From the NCBI RefSeq assembly GCF_041146795.1, contig NC_135177.1, forward strand, positions 21,126,560 through 21,190,559: 64,000 nt of DNA, given 5' to 3'. Under the pieces are notes generated by a model. That model made no database searches, had not been told where the DNA came from, and was given only the letters and a program-made list of their open reading frames with translations. The number at the start of each line of letters is the position of its first letter. Position 1 is the first letter of the stretch. Positions 1-12,867 of the stretch are shown here, one piece after another. Origin of the DNA: Maylandia zebra. Lineage: Eukaryota; Chordata; Actinopteri; Cichliformes; Cichlidae. A program made the position numbers and the translations under genes.

Positions 1-151
1 CATTAGGTAGAGGGGCATTACCCTTAGCTGCATCTTCCTGTACACTGTGTATATTTCCTGTATTATGTAGCAGCTTTCACTAAATCTTTAAACAGCTACA
101 ACTTTTTAAGTACTTAGGACCCAGACACTGAGCAGTCACTGGTGTGTTTAC

Positions 152-3100
152 CCGATCTCTTTGCCCTCTGGGTCCTTTGCATGCACAGTGAGCAGCACGG
201 ATCCTTTGGTGATGTTTTCATATATGGTCACATCCAGGATGTCCATGCTGAACTTTGGAGCCTCGTCTACATCGATGACCGACACAGAGAAAAAGGCGGT
301 GGACTCGCTGCCATACTTGAGACTTTCCATCAGCGGCTCTGGGTTACGAGCATCAATCTGGAGCCTGTAACTGGGAGAGGTCTCAAAGTCCAGAGGCTGT
401 TAGGAAGGAGGAGAAAAAAGGTTTTAGAGGAACCACAAAAGAAAAGAGAGGCAGAGATGATGATGAAAGTTTACAACAGAGTGTTGAAAAGCACTAAAAT
501 CCAAATGAGTTATATGGACATGCAGGTTTAGGGGTAAACAAGGATCATTTACTATGGCCATAAAATCATGTATGACCAAACTCTAATGTTGCTGTTACAT
601 GCATGATGACTACTAGCTTCAGCTCTTTCATTTTCAACAATTATAAGCAAAAATATAAAAAAAGATACAAAGACAACAAAAAACTCCATCACGAGAATTT
701 AATAATCTGAACTATTTAAAAGGGACCAGAAATGTTGGAGCAGCTACTTAAAGATCAAAGTTTGCAAGAAATGAAACAGAGAGAATGGAGATCACCACCT
801 TAGCCAGAACCAGATAACCAACACCTTTGCCGTCAGTTTCCACGGCAAAGACGTCGTCGGTGTTTCCTTCAGAGATGATGAACTGGATCTCCGAGCTGCC
901 GGTGTCTGGGTCGTCATTATCTGTCGCTTTGATGGTCAGAAGTGTGTGTCCCAGAGGAGTGTCCTCTGTCAGAGTCTCGTTGCCGTACTGCATATGGACA
1001 CAGAAACAGACACAGTAACAATGCCAGCCAGTCAGAATGAGGAACAAGAGCCAGCGTTCGAAAGGTTCCCATACTTACATCATTCTTCTCAAACTTGGGC
1101 AGCTCATCATTGACGTCAATGACCTTGACGACAACCTTACAATTTGTGCTGAATTCTGTGAGAGAAAAGCCATAAAAACTTCATCCAAAGTTAAAAGCGT
1201 TAACTAAACTCAGCCTACAGGTGTGCTTTCATACAGTATGTTACCTGCGTCACTGACTCGGACATTGAGGTTGTAGACCGCATTTTCCCTTCGCCGCAGC
1301 AAGTGCAGTGTACGAATTGCTCCAGAAGATTCGTCGATGGAGAAGGTTTTGGAGGCGGTGGGTGGATTTTGGGACAAGATGGTGTAAGTCAAAACAGAAT
1401 TCAGTGTCCCTTCTTTATCGCTATCATGAGCCAGCAGCTCTCCTACGAGGCCACCTGAAGGAGATGCAGTGAGAATCCCTCACGTCTGTCATGAAACTTC
1501 GAAAAAACTTTTTTACAAATTGGAAATATTCTTGTATTCAACAGGCTGCCTGTGAAGAAACCACCACCCATATGGATGCTGCGCACCTCGACGGAGGCAT
1601 CCTTACCTACAGGCTCATTCTCCTGGAACTCAAACACAGTCTCCTCATCGCACACAGGTGCGTTGTCATTCACATCGTCCACCAACACGTAAATCTCCAT
1701 GGGTGGATCCACTTCGTTGTCATTTTCATCCTTTGCGAGCACCACCAGGATGAACTGGAAACGGAATCAACTGAAGCTCAAGAAAAACTCCTAGAAGTGC
1801 GTCTTTATTTTTATATAACTTATTGAACAAATGTGTTATCTACCCTCTCTTTGCTTTCTCTGTCCAGCTTCTCTGTCACCATTATTTCTCCATTTTGTGT
1901 GATCTCAAAGGGGAATTTCAGCTCTCGCTCCTTCTGGACCAGTACGTATCTGGCATCAGGGTCATTAGACTGGACCTGGATGGAGAGAGAGAGACAGGCA
2001 GGGTCCAGACTAGGATGGTCAGTTGATGGATAAAGATGAGAGGCAGTTAGGAGTATGAATATATGAATCTCAGCACACCTTAGCAATGGTTAGTGGGTAT
2101 GTTTCCTCTAAGTTTTCTCTAATGCGTATGGGTCCGGGATTCTTCCACAGGTTTTGCTGCACAGCAATCTGGACTCTGCTGTTTCCACTTAGTGCATTCT
2201 GCGAAGCTCCTTCCAGGTCCTGCACGCGCACAAACAGGGTGTAGTCTGGGTCTTCCAGGGGGTCCAAGTTTTGCCGTCTCATCTCTGACACCACAAGTGG
2301 AGAATAAATATTTTAATTTGAACCAAGGAGTTTTTCTTTGGGGTAAAACTCACTAAAACATTCCAGCAAATCTCTTATTCTGAAAAGCTGAGTCCGATGG
2401 ACGCGACTAAACCTCTCTCCCCAACTGAACTCATCAACTCAGCACCCAGCGCTAATTGCTGACAGCAACTTCTTCATTACAGTCTGTTTATCTACATTAA
2501 CACAATCCTTCAATCTGCACCATCATATGCTCCGACTTTAAAGAGCACCATCAAAGCCCAGATGTTGTTGTCTATGTTCTTATTATTCTTCGTCCTTCAT
2601 CGTGAAATTTCTCCACTGTTGCAGCTGCAACTCAAGCTTATTTTCAATATTAATCGTTTAGATGAGTATTTGCTCCATTAAACTGTTCATCTTGACTATA
2701 AAACGTCTGAAAATTGTGTGAGATTATGCCCAGATCTTGTTAACTGACAGCGTTAACTGTTCAGCTTTACTGACGAGTCTTTTGGAAACAAACCTGCTCT
2801 CTGCACACAGGTGAAGAAGGGGTTGTGTTCGTAGGGGACCTCCTGCACCGAACAGTAGTCATCGAACTTTCTCTTCAGAGTTTCAATGCTCCGATCTTCT
2901 CCCCTGGCATACTGGATGCCCTCCCTTGCCTTTAACAGCTGCTGCCCTGTTAAAACAACACACACGCATCAAACACCAGCGAGCATGCTCACACACATCG
3001 CAGACGCGCTTCAGGTGATCTAAGAGGGGAAACAAACTCCTAATTGAACTCAAAGTAATCAGTGATGAGCGTCACGCGACACATTTAGGCAACCTGCCTT

Positions 3101-6100
3101 CAATCAGCATTAATCTTGAGTACACAAGATGATCTGCCAGATTACAGGCAGAGACGGTGGCCACAGATTAAAGACTTTTCCAAGGATGCCACACAGAGTT
3201 CTGTGCTTCTATGGCTGGCTTCAGGTCTCTGTGCAACCCAACGTTATTGTTGTAATCTAAAACTAAACTAAAATTAGATGTGAAAAAACCCAAACATTTT
3301 ATTTAACTGTGAAAAAAATTTAAAACCAACTGAAACGATTTTGTAAACTTGGAAAACTTACTAAAATATATATATTATGACCTAAATCCATTAAAATAGT
3401 GGTAAGTGAAGAAGTGTGCAGAGGTTATAATAAATATATATTTATTTCTCCCTGTATAAACCGGTCATATATACACATGTCAGGTGTGCAGAGGAAATGT
3501 CCTCACTTGTTAATTTGGTAAAATTTGTATCACAAACTGCCTGATGAGGATTCGATGGATGTTTTTATTGAGGTTTGGATGTCTACAACCCTGTGAGTTG
3601 ACTGCTTTTAAAAATGTAATATCTAAGTTGATTTTCCAAAATCTTGCCTCTGGTATTTGCTATAAATAATAAAGTAATAAAGACGAAATTAACACTGAAA
3701 CTAATAAAAATTAAACAAAAATGAAACATTTTAAAAAACAATAAAAAATAAGGTAAAATCATAAAACCCAATCTGGAAACCAAAAAGTCAAAATGAAATC
3801 AAAATAAATACTTACTAGAAGCACAAATCCCCCTGAAGCTGATCTAAAACTTTGATGTTTTCATTACAATATGAAGACATCGCCTGGTTGTGGCTTCACT
3901 GTGATGTCGTAGTGCTTCTTACTGAAGAAATAAAAGGCGTGTTGTGCAGCTCTCTTCGTGCTCTTTCAAATGATATATTACTCAATATTGTTTCTTGAAT
4001 TTTCTTTCAAGCTTAACTTTGACCTTGGGTGCTAACAATGAAAGTCAAGGTCAAATGCTTAACCAACCCAGATACTGACCTAGTAAACTGTTGTTAAACT
4101 TGAAAAAACAATGGGTAATGTAAAGATTTTCCTGATTTTCACATTTTGTGTGGCCTTCACCTGATTTTCACTAAAATCAGATCAGCTCGAGCTGTTATTG
4201 GTATTTACCATCACACTGAATGATAATCGTAAAACTGTGGATGCTGCACTGCTAACACACAGACTGATTACATACTGCTTCCCTCTCCGGGGGGAGAGCT
4301 GTGAGAACTTTGGTGCTACCTTGCTCTGTTGTGGAGATCTCTCCAGTGTCGGGGTTGATCTGAAACAGCTTTGTGTCTCGTATGCTGGGGATCTCGCTGA
4401 CCAGGCTGTATCTCAGACGAGCGTTTGGAGTCTCCGGGTCATCCTGATCCGTCGCAAACACTCGGGTAAATGGGACAGCTAGAGCCACACAGAAAACTTA
4501 CGTTAAAGTCATAGAGACAGGTATGGTGACTCACACTGTCTACTTAAAGAAATACTGCTTAACCCACATGCATAGAAGGAATCCTTTAAAGGGTTCTCTG
4601 AAAAAACAAATACAGTGGTGCACGCTTTATCCTTTGAGCTACACATTAGCTGCACTTTAATTTAACACCAAACATATTACTATGTACTCAAATTGATGGT
4701 TGTAGGGTGGCTGGAGCCAGCTGCCATTAGCAGAGAGGCGGGGTACACTATTGACAATATGTCACATGATCAATTAACTTAACCCAACTAACTGCATTTC
4801 TTTGAACTGTGGAAGGAAGCCGGAGTACTTGGTGAGATCAAGCAAACTCTACACAGAAAGGTCAGATGCAGGATTCAAACCCAGGACCTACTTGCTGTGA
4901 GGTGCTACCGCCACGCCACACTACTGTCCCAAAACTCTTTCATTTTTGACTTACGTTTAAAACTCAAATGTGTAGATCTAAACAAACTTGGTGTCACAGC
5001 TTGAGTTTAAAGTCCCAGGTTTGAGCAGAAAGCATTCAGTGGCAAAATGAAAAAGATCAAACATCCACTGTGATGACTGCCCGACTGCACTGAAGACCTC
5101 TGCAAGCTGACTTTCATAATCAAGTAAAATTAAAGCCTCGAAGGGGAGAAATGAAGCTCTAATTCTTTTATCTGCTTTGAAAAATCACTCTCATTAAAAT
5201 GAATAGCACATGTAATTTGCAGGTTATGGACTAAAAGATGCAAACTCCTTAAATCACGTGTACTCTTCAGCATAAAGGTTTACTTAAAAAAGATGAAAGT
5301 GTTGAAATCAACAGGGGGCAGCTGTTATTACTGCCCGTGATGAACTAGACGTAAGGCCACCTGTTCTATCATAAGTACTTTAAAAAAGATCGAGCGAGCA
5401 AGGATAAAAAATAAATATATGCAAAGCAAAAATGTCACAACAGGTAGAAGTGTGCACAACCTGCTGGCGTATTCTCCCGAACCACAGCTGTGTAGACACT
5501 CTGGTTGAAGTACGGTGCTTTGTTGTTGACATCCAAAACATTTATGGTCACATAAATCGGGCCCTCCACCACTTCTTCATCTGCCAGTGCCTCCACCTGT
5601 GCACGAACATGAGTTTTTATGCACGAGTGTGTGTCCCGTGTGCCTAATGCAATGTGAGCACGGTTTTCCATGTGTTTGAATAAAGATATCGTGTTACCAT
5701 GATAATGTAGTGCTCCTCTCGCGACCAGTCCAGAGGTTGTTCCAGATAAAGCCACCCATCCTTTGAAATACTAATGTCTTGCCCACCTTCTCCACTCAGC
5801 CTGAAGTTATTAACATGTGGATCTGTCACCTGAAACTAAGGAGTGAAAGAAGCAGACGAGAAAAATCAGGACACTTTGACCACAAAAAACAGGTCTGTTC
5901 ATCGCTTCTTGAGTTTCATTTGATCTCAGAAAAAAAAGTGGTAACTTTTTAAGTGAACAAAAAGGGGAAAACACCATAACTTCCTTAAAAGATCACATAC
6001 TTGACAGTTAATCTGAGTATGACTGCAAGTTTCTGATTTGCACGCATTAATGGAAGAAGAACTCTTCTGCATTTTAAACCAGTATATAAATACAACATAT

Positions 6101-9100
6101 TCAAATAAAAACACAAGGATCCGCTGTAAAAACCCCACTGAAGTAAAAGTGCACAACAGTAAAAGTGATCAATGTTAAATGTTTATATTAATGTATCACC
6201 GCTGTAACATAAGTAACATCCAGCTGCTGTTGCCATTGGTCCAGTGGTTTCCAGATCAGAGGCTACACTAAAAGAATGGGGTGTTTAGAAATATCTCTAT
6301 TTTTAAAAGAAGCATGTATCTGTTTTTGAAACTGAAATAACATTAAAATTAACCAAAAACTCACACAAAATGCCTAAAATGATTCATGGAAACATTAATC
6401 GTGAAGCATTACTGAGGTATCTGTAAAGGAGTACAGAGTACAGAGCCCCACTTCATTGTAACTCAATGAAAATTCATTGCATTTGGGCACCGCTACAGCT
6501 CACCTGGCTGAACAGATGACTCATATGCCAAAAGGTTGCTGAGTTCTGGGTCTGATTCTGGCCCAAACCGTTTGCTGTGAGTCAGACCCCCCACCTGCTC
6601 TCTAAAAAAGTCTAATCGATCTAAATCCCATCCGATTACATTAGTGCGTCTGAAGACAGCTGTAGCTAGTAAATGTAAAAATGATTTAACTTTGCCACGT
6701 CATTCTCTCTGTAAACATGATAGCTCGAAAAGTTTTTAATGAATTTGGATAAAACTTCATAGGGATATAGATTTGGGTCACGTTAACGATCAGTTAAAAT
6801 CTGGCTTACATCCACCAAGGTCTTCAAGGTCATCTTGAGATTTAATCATCAAAAATTGACAAAAAATATTATTTTCACAAGTGTGGTGTGTTGTGTCAAC
6901 ATATAGAAACCACTGTATAAAGATTTCAAATATAATGTCACATTTGACCTCTGACCTCTCCTTAAAGGTAAATGGACTGATCTGAAGGTCAAAGTGATAA
7001 TAATGCAGAGCTGTTTATAACTATGTTTCTTACTGCCATTGTTTGTCTTGATGACAAGGTATACAGGGCACATAGAGAATGAAATATGGGCATTCTAAAT
7101 ATCAGATTAATGTGGACCTTTGACCTCTCATTTCACATCTGCCCTTCTTTCAGGTTCACTCCATAATGCGCTAAAGAAAGTGTTTGATGAGAAAGAGAAG
7201 AAGCTGCCTAGTTATCTAGAAATAAATTGTAGTGTAATATTGTATAACAAGCTCAGGTTATTCATGTCTAGTTATTTAAATCAATGCCTATTATCCATAA
7301 CCTACTGCTACATAATGTTTGTGTATTCAAAGTAAGCATCTGTGATACCACTTTTCTCTGATTTATACTGAACTATAAATTTCTTAAAGTACTTTAAAAA
7401 GAAGAAGAGAAAACATAATGAATATATACAAAATCCAATAAAGTTCCCATAAAAGTAACCACTGTCCAGAGAGTGAGCTGCCTTGGTGGAGGATTGCGCT
7501 TTCTGCTGCTTCTTGTTTTATTAATAAATTTGATTGAGTGCTGAGCGTCAGGAACCGCAGGCTTTGTGGGTGTGATTATGCACTCAGAGCGGTTAAAGAA
7601 AAACTTTCCCCTGGAGCCAGTCAGAGTATTCTTGTTCTAGGAAGTAAAAATGAATTCCATGTGGACATTTACAAAAAAGGAGATGGATGTAGCACCTATT
7701 TTTCACAGAGCAGGTCAAACTGGTTCGGACTCTCTAGAGGCTAAAATGGTACCTACAAAACCCACAGAGTCAACAGAAAGGAAAAATCTTTTAGGGCCTG
7801 CTAATAATAAAGAGTTACGTCTGAAACTGGCTACCCGGTGGAGCCAGTTATCTCCAACAACCGGACAATGGCCCCAAATACAGCTCCAAACTGTGTGACG
7901 ACAATTCGAGAGGAAGCAGTCAGCTCATTATGAAGTGCCCAGCGTGGTCACCGGACCTCAAACCGGTAACCACACGCAGGCAGGTGAAGTACAGCAGCTG
8001 TTGTGGGAATAGTTTGACTGCATGGTATGCAAGAAATGGCAATGAAACCAATCGAACCGATGGAGCTAATCAAAGTCCAGCAGGAAGTCTGACTTTAAAT
8101 CCAAGAAACCCAACTTAAGTGTTAAATATCTGCAAAGCTACAGCTGCTGCAAATAGATGACTGATTGATTAAAATGGAGGTTTGATGGAGAGCGAGAGTT
8201 TATGGGAGATAAAGTATCGAAATTTCAGGAGCGGGACCATGCCTCCAAACACGCTCCTTCCGGTTCTTATCTATATATGTTCCCCCAGTTCTACAAGCTG
8301 TTCATTCTCATTTACGTGCCCCAGCCTCCCTCCCCTTTTTAAGTCTTTAATTTCTTCACTTGTATTTAGTACACTGGGATCTGGTAGGCCTAGGAGCTGC
8401 CACAAGTCCCCTTCGAGGCCTCAATTCACATCCAAGCCATTCACCTTTATCTACTAAAACACTGTCAAACCTAAAATGAGAACACGCTCCCAGCTAGTGA
8501 AAAAACAATATGATGATGATGTTACCAAACTTTTACAGTAAACGTGAAGGCTTGTGAGATGGCCGACAGAGGAGCAATAACAAAGCAACAAAGATCTGCA
8601 ACAATACTTTATATTCAGAGTTTTTCTTTTTTACTATTTATTATTTTCCTATCTTGATTAAGATAAGATAACTTCTCAGGTGCAGGTTCTGGTTTAGTGA
8701 CACTTATCTGACTGAGGTGTTTGATAAATGGAGTGCGTGGCACATGTGCAGCTCATCCACCTCAAAAATGGACAATATTACACCAGCTGCTGCCATGCTT
8801 ATATTACCTGAAACAAAGGATAGGGCACTGGGGTCGCCTCTGGCACATCCAGCACTGTGTTCTCAAAGGGGCCCTTCTTCTCCTCCAGATCCTTCCCACC
8901 AGCCTATTACAGCGCAGAAATAAAGGTTAAAGGTCATCGAGTACAGAAAAGGGCAAGAAAAAATGAAAACCTCTCACACTCATACCTAAATTTGCCATTT
9001 TAGCTTTAGCTCCGGTGAAATCAGTCAAGCATTGAGGGCAGTATTTACAGCCCAGTTATTTATTGAACCAAAATGACTTAACAGTGGAGGAACTTTTATA

Positions 9101-9418
9101 TTCGACTACATGATGGGAGAGCAAAGTCTACAGACAAAGGGCCCACGCTCCGTTTAGCAACCCTTTCTGTGAGTGTTTTAAAATGAGTCACTGAGGGCTG
9201 TTTCACAGACTCTTCGTTAACCTTGCTGATAGTTGTAAGTGTTTTCTTTCATGCGCTCCCTGTGTAGCATTTATCAACGCTGACTATTTCACAGATCTTT
9301 TAACAGGTTCATGCATTTGAATATGTATTGAAGAACAGCAGCAGCAGGTGGCCGGCGCTCGTGTACTCACAATGCTGAGCAGCAGCGGGAGCAACAACAG
9401 ATGCACCATGGGTGTCAT
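152..9418 (-). CDS. cdh17: Cadherin-17 (LI-cadherin), partial: N-terminal ~645 residues
   Basis: Calcium-dependent cell adhesion protein of epithelial lateral membranes (intestine and kidney duct in other vertebrates). Thirteen coding exons are visible: 9418-9371, 8903-8808, 5835-5698, 5596-5461, 4478-4320, 2946-2794, 2284-2079, 1975-1844, 1754-1607, 1454-1245, 1155-1079, 987-799 and 396-152; phases agree at each junction. The ATG at 9418 opens a leucine-rich signal peptide (MTPMVHLLLLPLLLSI). Cadherin repeats follow, with linker motifs DVNNKAP, DDVNDNAP, DVNDELP and DVDEAP. The stretch YGNETLTEDTPLGHTLLTI and the DPEGKEI motif match human CDH17 closely as I recall it, and identify this member rather than cdh16. 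The last exon ends at a donor (GG|GTAAAC), so roughly 190 C-terminal residues (last repeat, membrane span, short tail) lie outside the window. Exon 2946-2794 encodes an insertion with two cysteines that I do not recall from the human protein. Confidence 0.93.
4690..4930 (+). repeat. Interspersed teleost repeat (LINE/SINE-type tail) in cdh17 intron
   Basis: Degenerate copy of a common fish repeat, recognised by phrases such as GGAAGCCGGAGTACTTGG and the stretch ending in a degenerate CCACGCCACACTACTG. A second copy lies at about 19445-19770. Assignment is from memory of the repeat, not a library search. Confidence 0.6.
6484..6610 (+). repeat. tRNA-derived SINE remnant in cdh17 intron
   Basis: The sequence resembles a tRNA-derived SINE head (a GCTACAGCTCACCTGGCTGA box-A-like segment, then GGTTGCTGAGTTCTGGGTCT in the box-B position) followed by the CTTTGCTG-type body and a C-rich segment seen in teleost SINEs. 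It is too degenerate to be a functional tRNA gene. Confidence 0.5.
6690..7510. repeat. Probable interspersed repeat in cdh17 intron
   Basis: Contains repeated TGACCT/AAGGTCA-rich segments and a terminal phrase (GAGCTGCCTTGGTGGAGGAT) that resembles a dispersed fish repeat tail. No open reading frame of note. The rest of this large intron (5836-8807) shows nothing else I can name. Confidence 0.4.
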
Positions 9419-10907
9419 TATCACAGCCTGAGAAGGAAGAGGAAGACGAGGAGGAGGGTTAGAAAAAAATGTTTAAGGAGGTTTCAGAGGTTGTGTCATT
9501 TTTGTGGAAAATATTCACTGTGCTCTACTGTTGCGGAAACACTAAAAAACCCATGTAGTGGATTATTACCAATTCCACAGAGGAATCTTTAAACCCTCTC
9601 AACCCTTTTCTCCGTTCAGTGCAGTGTGTCATTGATGTGCAATGTCCACAGTGTCACAAAGAAAGCGTGTCCTCTGTCCTTGAATCTGCACATGTGCACT
9701 GTATCTCGCTTTGTGCATACTTTGTGCTGAAGTGCTTACACATGGGACTCCACCTACACCTTCCAGGTTAACCACCCACCCGAGTGCACAGAAGAAAATG
9801 AAAGTCGATGCCTTTTAAAGCAGCGTCAGGTGTTCGTGTCCGAGTCTTTCTCTTTCTGTAAAGTGGGTGTACACATATGTATATGTATATGACACCAAAC
9901 CAGTGCAATGACTTTACGGCTGTCTCCTCAGACGCTTGAATAAACATAACTTCAATGAATCTGTAGCTTTTCCTGCATTTTGCATTTAAAGCAACCGTTT
10001 CCCCTGAAAAAAATGTACTACACAGAATGCACTGAATGCAGAAGCATCCAAGTTATAAGGCCAGAGTAATGCTTGTTTACTAAAGAAATAATGTGACAGT
10101 CGCTACTGACAATTAAAGAAAAATCACACTTTTAATTCTTTTAAGTTGGTAAATAAGATATGTAGAGATTCTGGAGCTGTAAAGTTCAAGCGAAACAGAA
10201 GGTTAAAGCCAAAGGGTTGAGTGAAGGTGACATTGAGTCGAGCCAAATGACCTTTTTGTGCCAAAGGACACTTTTGAAGTCACCCCATTGTCTGAACACC
10301 TTATTTATCTGCAGGTTTTCTGCATTTTATAAGAATATCTGTCTCCATGTTGTTAACTAACATCTGCTGCGAAGCAGACCTTTAACTGGCAAGTCCCTCA
10401 GCAGTGTCACTAGTTTCTAAACGTCCACCTACAGCGACTTAACTGGTATGCAGAGGAGAAACTAACAGACGTTTGACACTTGATTAAATTGAAGCTGGGA
10501 TAAATACACAAACATGGATCCAAAGCTACAGGCCCCTCTCGCTTTATCCTCTTAGATCAATGGCTGGATGACCTTTGTCTGGCTATATTCAGCTGCTATG
10601 ATACCAAATTTAAAGTCCCGTTCACTTACCTTCCTCCTATTCTAAAATGCTGAGAACAACCCAGGAAGAAGGAGAGCAGTAAGGCAGTAAAATATGCCAA
10701 CACCTTATCTAAGGCCCTGCCAAAGTCAAGTCAAGATCATGGCCCTTCAGCGATAATCTGAGAACATTTTAAACCCGTCATCGCACAATCTATAAAAACC
10801 AACACAAGCAGTCCTGTTTGTTTCTGGCGACACACCCGAAAAATAATTCTCCAAATTCTCCTGAAACAAACCTGAAACTTGGGAGACAAGAGAGCGAGGT
10901 GGCTTAC

Positions 10908-11010
10908 CTTAGAGGAGAGAGCAACTGAGACACTCGTCAGACTGATCTGAGCAGCTCCATCCTGTCCTGGTCAAACGTTAACCAGCCACTAACCAGCAAT
11001 GTTTTATTGG
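10908..11010 (-). promoter_or_regulatory. cdh17: Probable cdh17 5' non-coding exon and promoter
   Basis: The first coding exon of cdh17 is preceded by a good acceptor (pyrimidine tract, CAG at 9428-9430), so the 5' UTR must be split. The best upstream donor on the minus strand is AAG|GTAAGCC with the exon ending at 10908; the untranslated exon would run to about 10970. Just upstream, 11001-11010 reads CCAATAAAAC on the minus strand, close to the CDX2 caudal-homeobox site. CDX2 is a known regulator of mammalian CDH17, which makes this plausible. Exon extent and factor binding are inference. Confidence 0.4.
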
Positions 11011-12264
11011 ATCTAATGATTGTCTAATCACCCTGCCCTTCTGCCAAGCTGGCCAATGGGAAAGAAGCAGACAAAAGCAACAAAGACAGGAAGAAAAGAA
11101 CAATTATAAATAAAGAATTCAATAAAACACCTGTCTATTAAAGTAAGATGGGGGTTTTATTGAAACACTCAACTGCTTGTGGATTTGTAGAGTACTGATT
11201 AGTGTTTGTAAAACAACAAACTCTTTAAAGGGAACGTCTCAGCAAAGCATTTGTGAATTTTAGCCGGCATGTACGTGAATTCTGGACAAAAATAGAACAA
11301 GAAGCGGGGAAAACGAGGGGGGGAAATTTGTGTAATCGTTCTCATTTCTTCGCTGCTCATTGTTTAAGTTTCTGATTACCTCTTAGACTTTGACCTATGC
11401 ACCATTGCTGTGCTTCCTGGCAGATTTTCCATCAGCAGCAGCGCCTGATAAGGAGCTATGCGTAGACAATAGGACCGACTCCCTGATTGCACTGACAATC
11501 CACTGCCTCATGGGAATGCAAAGCTTTGAGGTCAATTCAGGAGGTCAAGACGCACATGAAACTGTAAAAACAGGAAAAAGAAGGTGTGTCTTAAAGGCTT
11601 CATCTTTATGACCCAACCTCACACGTATCAGCTGGAATTATCTGTTATATGACCTGATGCATAAAGTCATCCTGAGCTGAGAGGTTTACAAGCTGTGGAG
11701 AGCTGCTTGGACACACAAACCACAAAACTGTGCGACTGTAGGAAAACAGGCTGCGAGTGAGTCACTGTTTCACAGGCCTCGCTATTTAACCAGAACCTAT
11801 GACTGGAGAGTCGATGGTTCAGCGGATGAAGCTGGAAGTGACTCTGTTATGTAAAGCGTGGCTCTGTATGTGCACACAGCCCGGTATTGCGGCCAACACC
11901 ATCTGCCCGACGCTCTCTGAACCAAACACACTTCCTCTGAATGTTACCTTGGCAACACATTTTTCTGCATTTGACCGTTTTCCCAACAACACCGAGCTTG
12001 AGAGCTTGTCCGGTGCCACACTGGGAGCCAAATCACCGTACCCAATCAGACGCGCAGGGGACTAATGTTGCTGAAGTAAGTTCAGGTTTAATGTCACCAC
12101 CTGACTCATCCTGCATCAGCGCAGTGTTGCTGCGAGACCCTATTTGTCCAAGTGTGTCTCCTTTGTGTCAAAGCTGAGTCACCCATTATCATTTCTCATC
12201 AGTGATGTGGAGATGGCAGACAAAAGAGTGTTATTTTTTCCCCTTCCAAAAGCTGTTATGTCAC
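10971..12264. other. cdh17-gem intergenic region, no gene seen
   Basis: No exon-like reading frame with supporting splice sites and no RNA gene was recognised. Reading frames here are short and lack family resemblance. Confidence 0.6.
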
Positions 12265-12270
12265 TTTATT
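12265..12270 (-). terminator. gem: Candidate poly(A) signal of gem
   Basis: AATAAA on the minus strand (TTTATT on plus), about 600 bases beyond the gem stop codon. It implies a 3' UTR of roughly 0.6 kb, typical for an inducible mRNA. Cleavage at this site is inferred. Confidence 0.5.
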
Positions 12271-12867
12271 TAATCAAGCAACACTTAAAACAAAAAAAAG
12301 ATACATTATCAATGTGGTTTTATGTACAACAAGTGCAAAATACGACACGTATAAATAAAGTAACTGTCAAAAGATCATCGTACACATAATCAAAGACATT
12401 AACTGCACAAAGTAGCTTACAAATCATAGCACTTTGGGATCAACAGTCAAAATTTGGCAAAAATCGGAGCAAACTGATCAGGAAAAAAGAGAAGAAAGGA
12501 GAGAAAAGGCTGTTAAAATGCGTTTGTTCGAAACACAAACAACAAAATAAATAAATAAATAACTTCCTTTTCTCAGTTTCCATCAGCTGGTCTCTAATCT
12601 TAGACATTTCTGTCACACAGACACGAGGCCTCTAACAAAGTTCATTTCAAAGGCAGACAATCTAAGCCGAGTCCTCTCAGTCTGTGCCGGATTGCAACGC
12701 GTTCCTAACACCGTCCCGGCTGTTTGGAGGGTGGATGTGAACACCGTGAAGGCTGCGTGCGAACCATCCAACTTTGTAGCCACCTCAGATGTAGGCTTAT
12801 CCTCCACCTAGTAACTTGTTCTCCTGCTCAAAGGTGTGATGTAGATCTGGCTTCATCCATCAGGCTC

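Noticed and set aside
6484-6556. tRNA-like sequence
   Set aside because: Box A and B are degenerate and no full cloverleaf can be drawn; a SINE head explains it better.
7930-8118. Frame with PAWSPDLKP, resembling the SPDLNP motif of Tc1 transposases
   Set aside because: No neighbouring transposase blocks or terminal repeats were visible; a single short motif is too weak.
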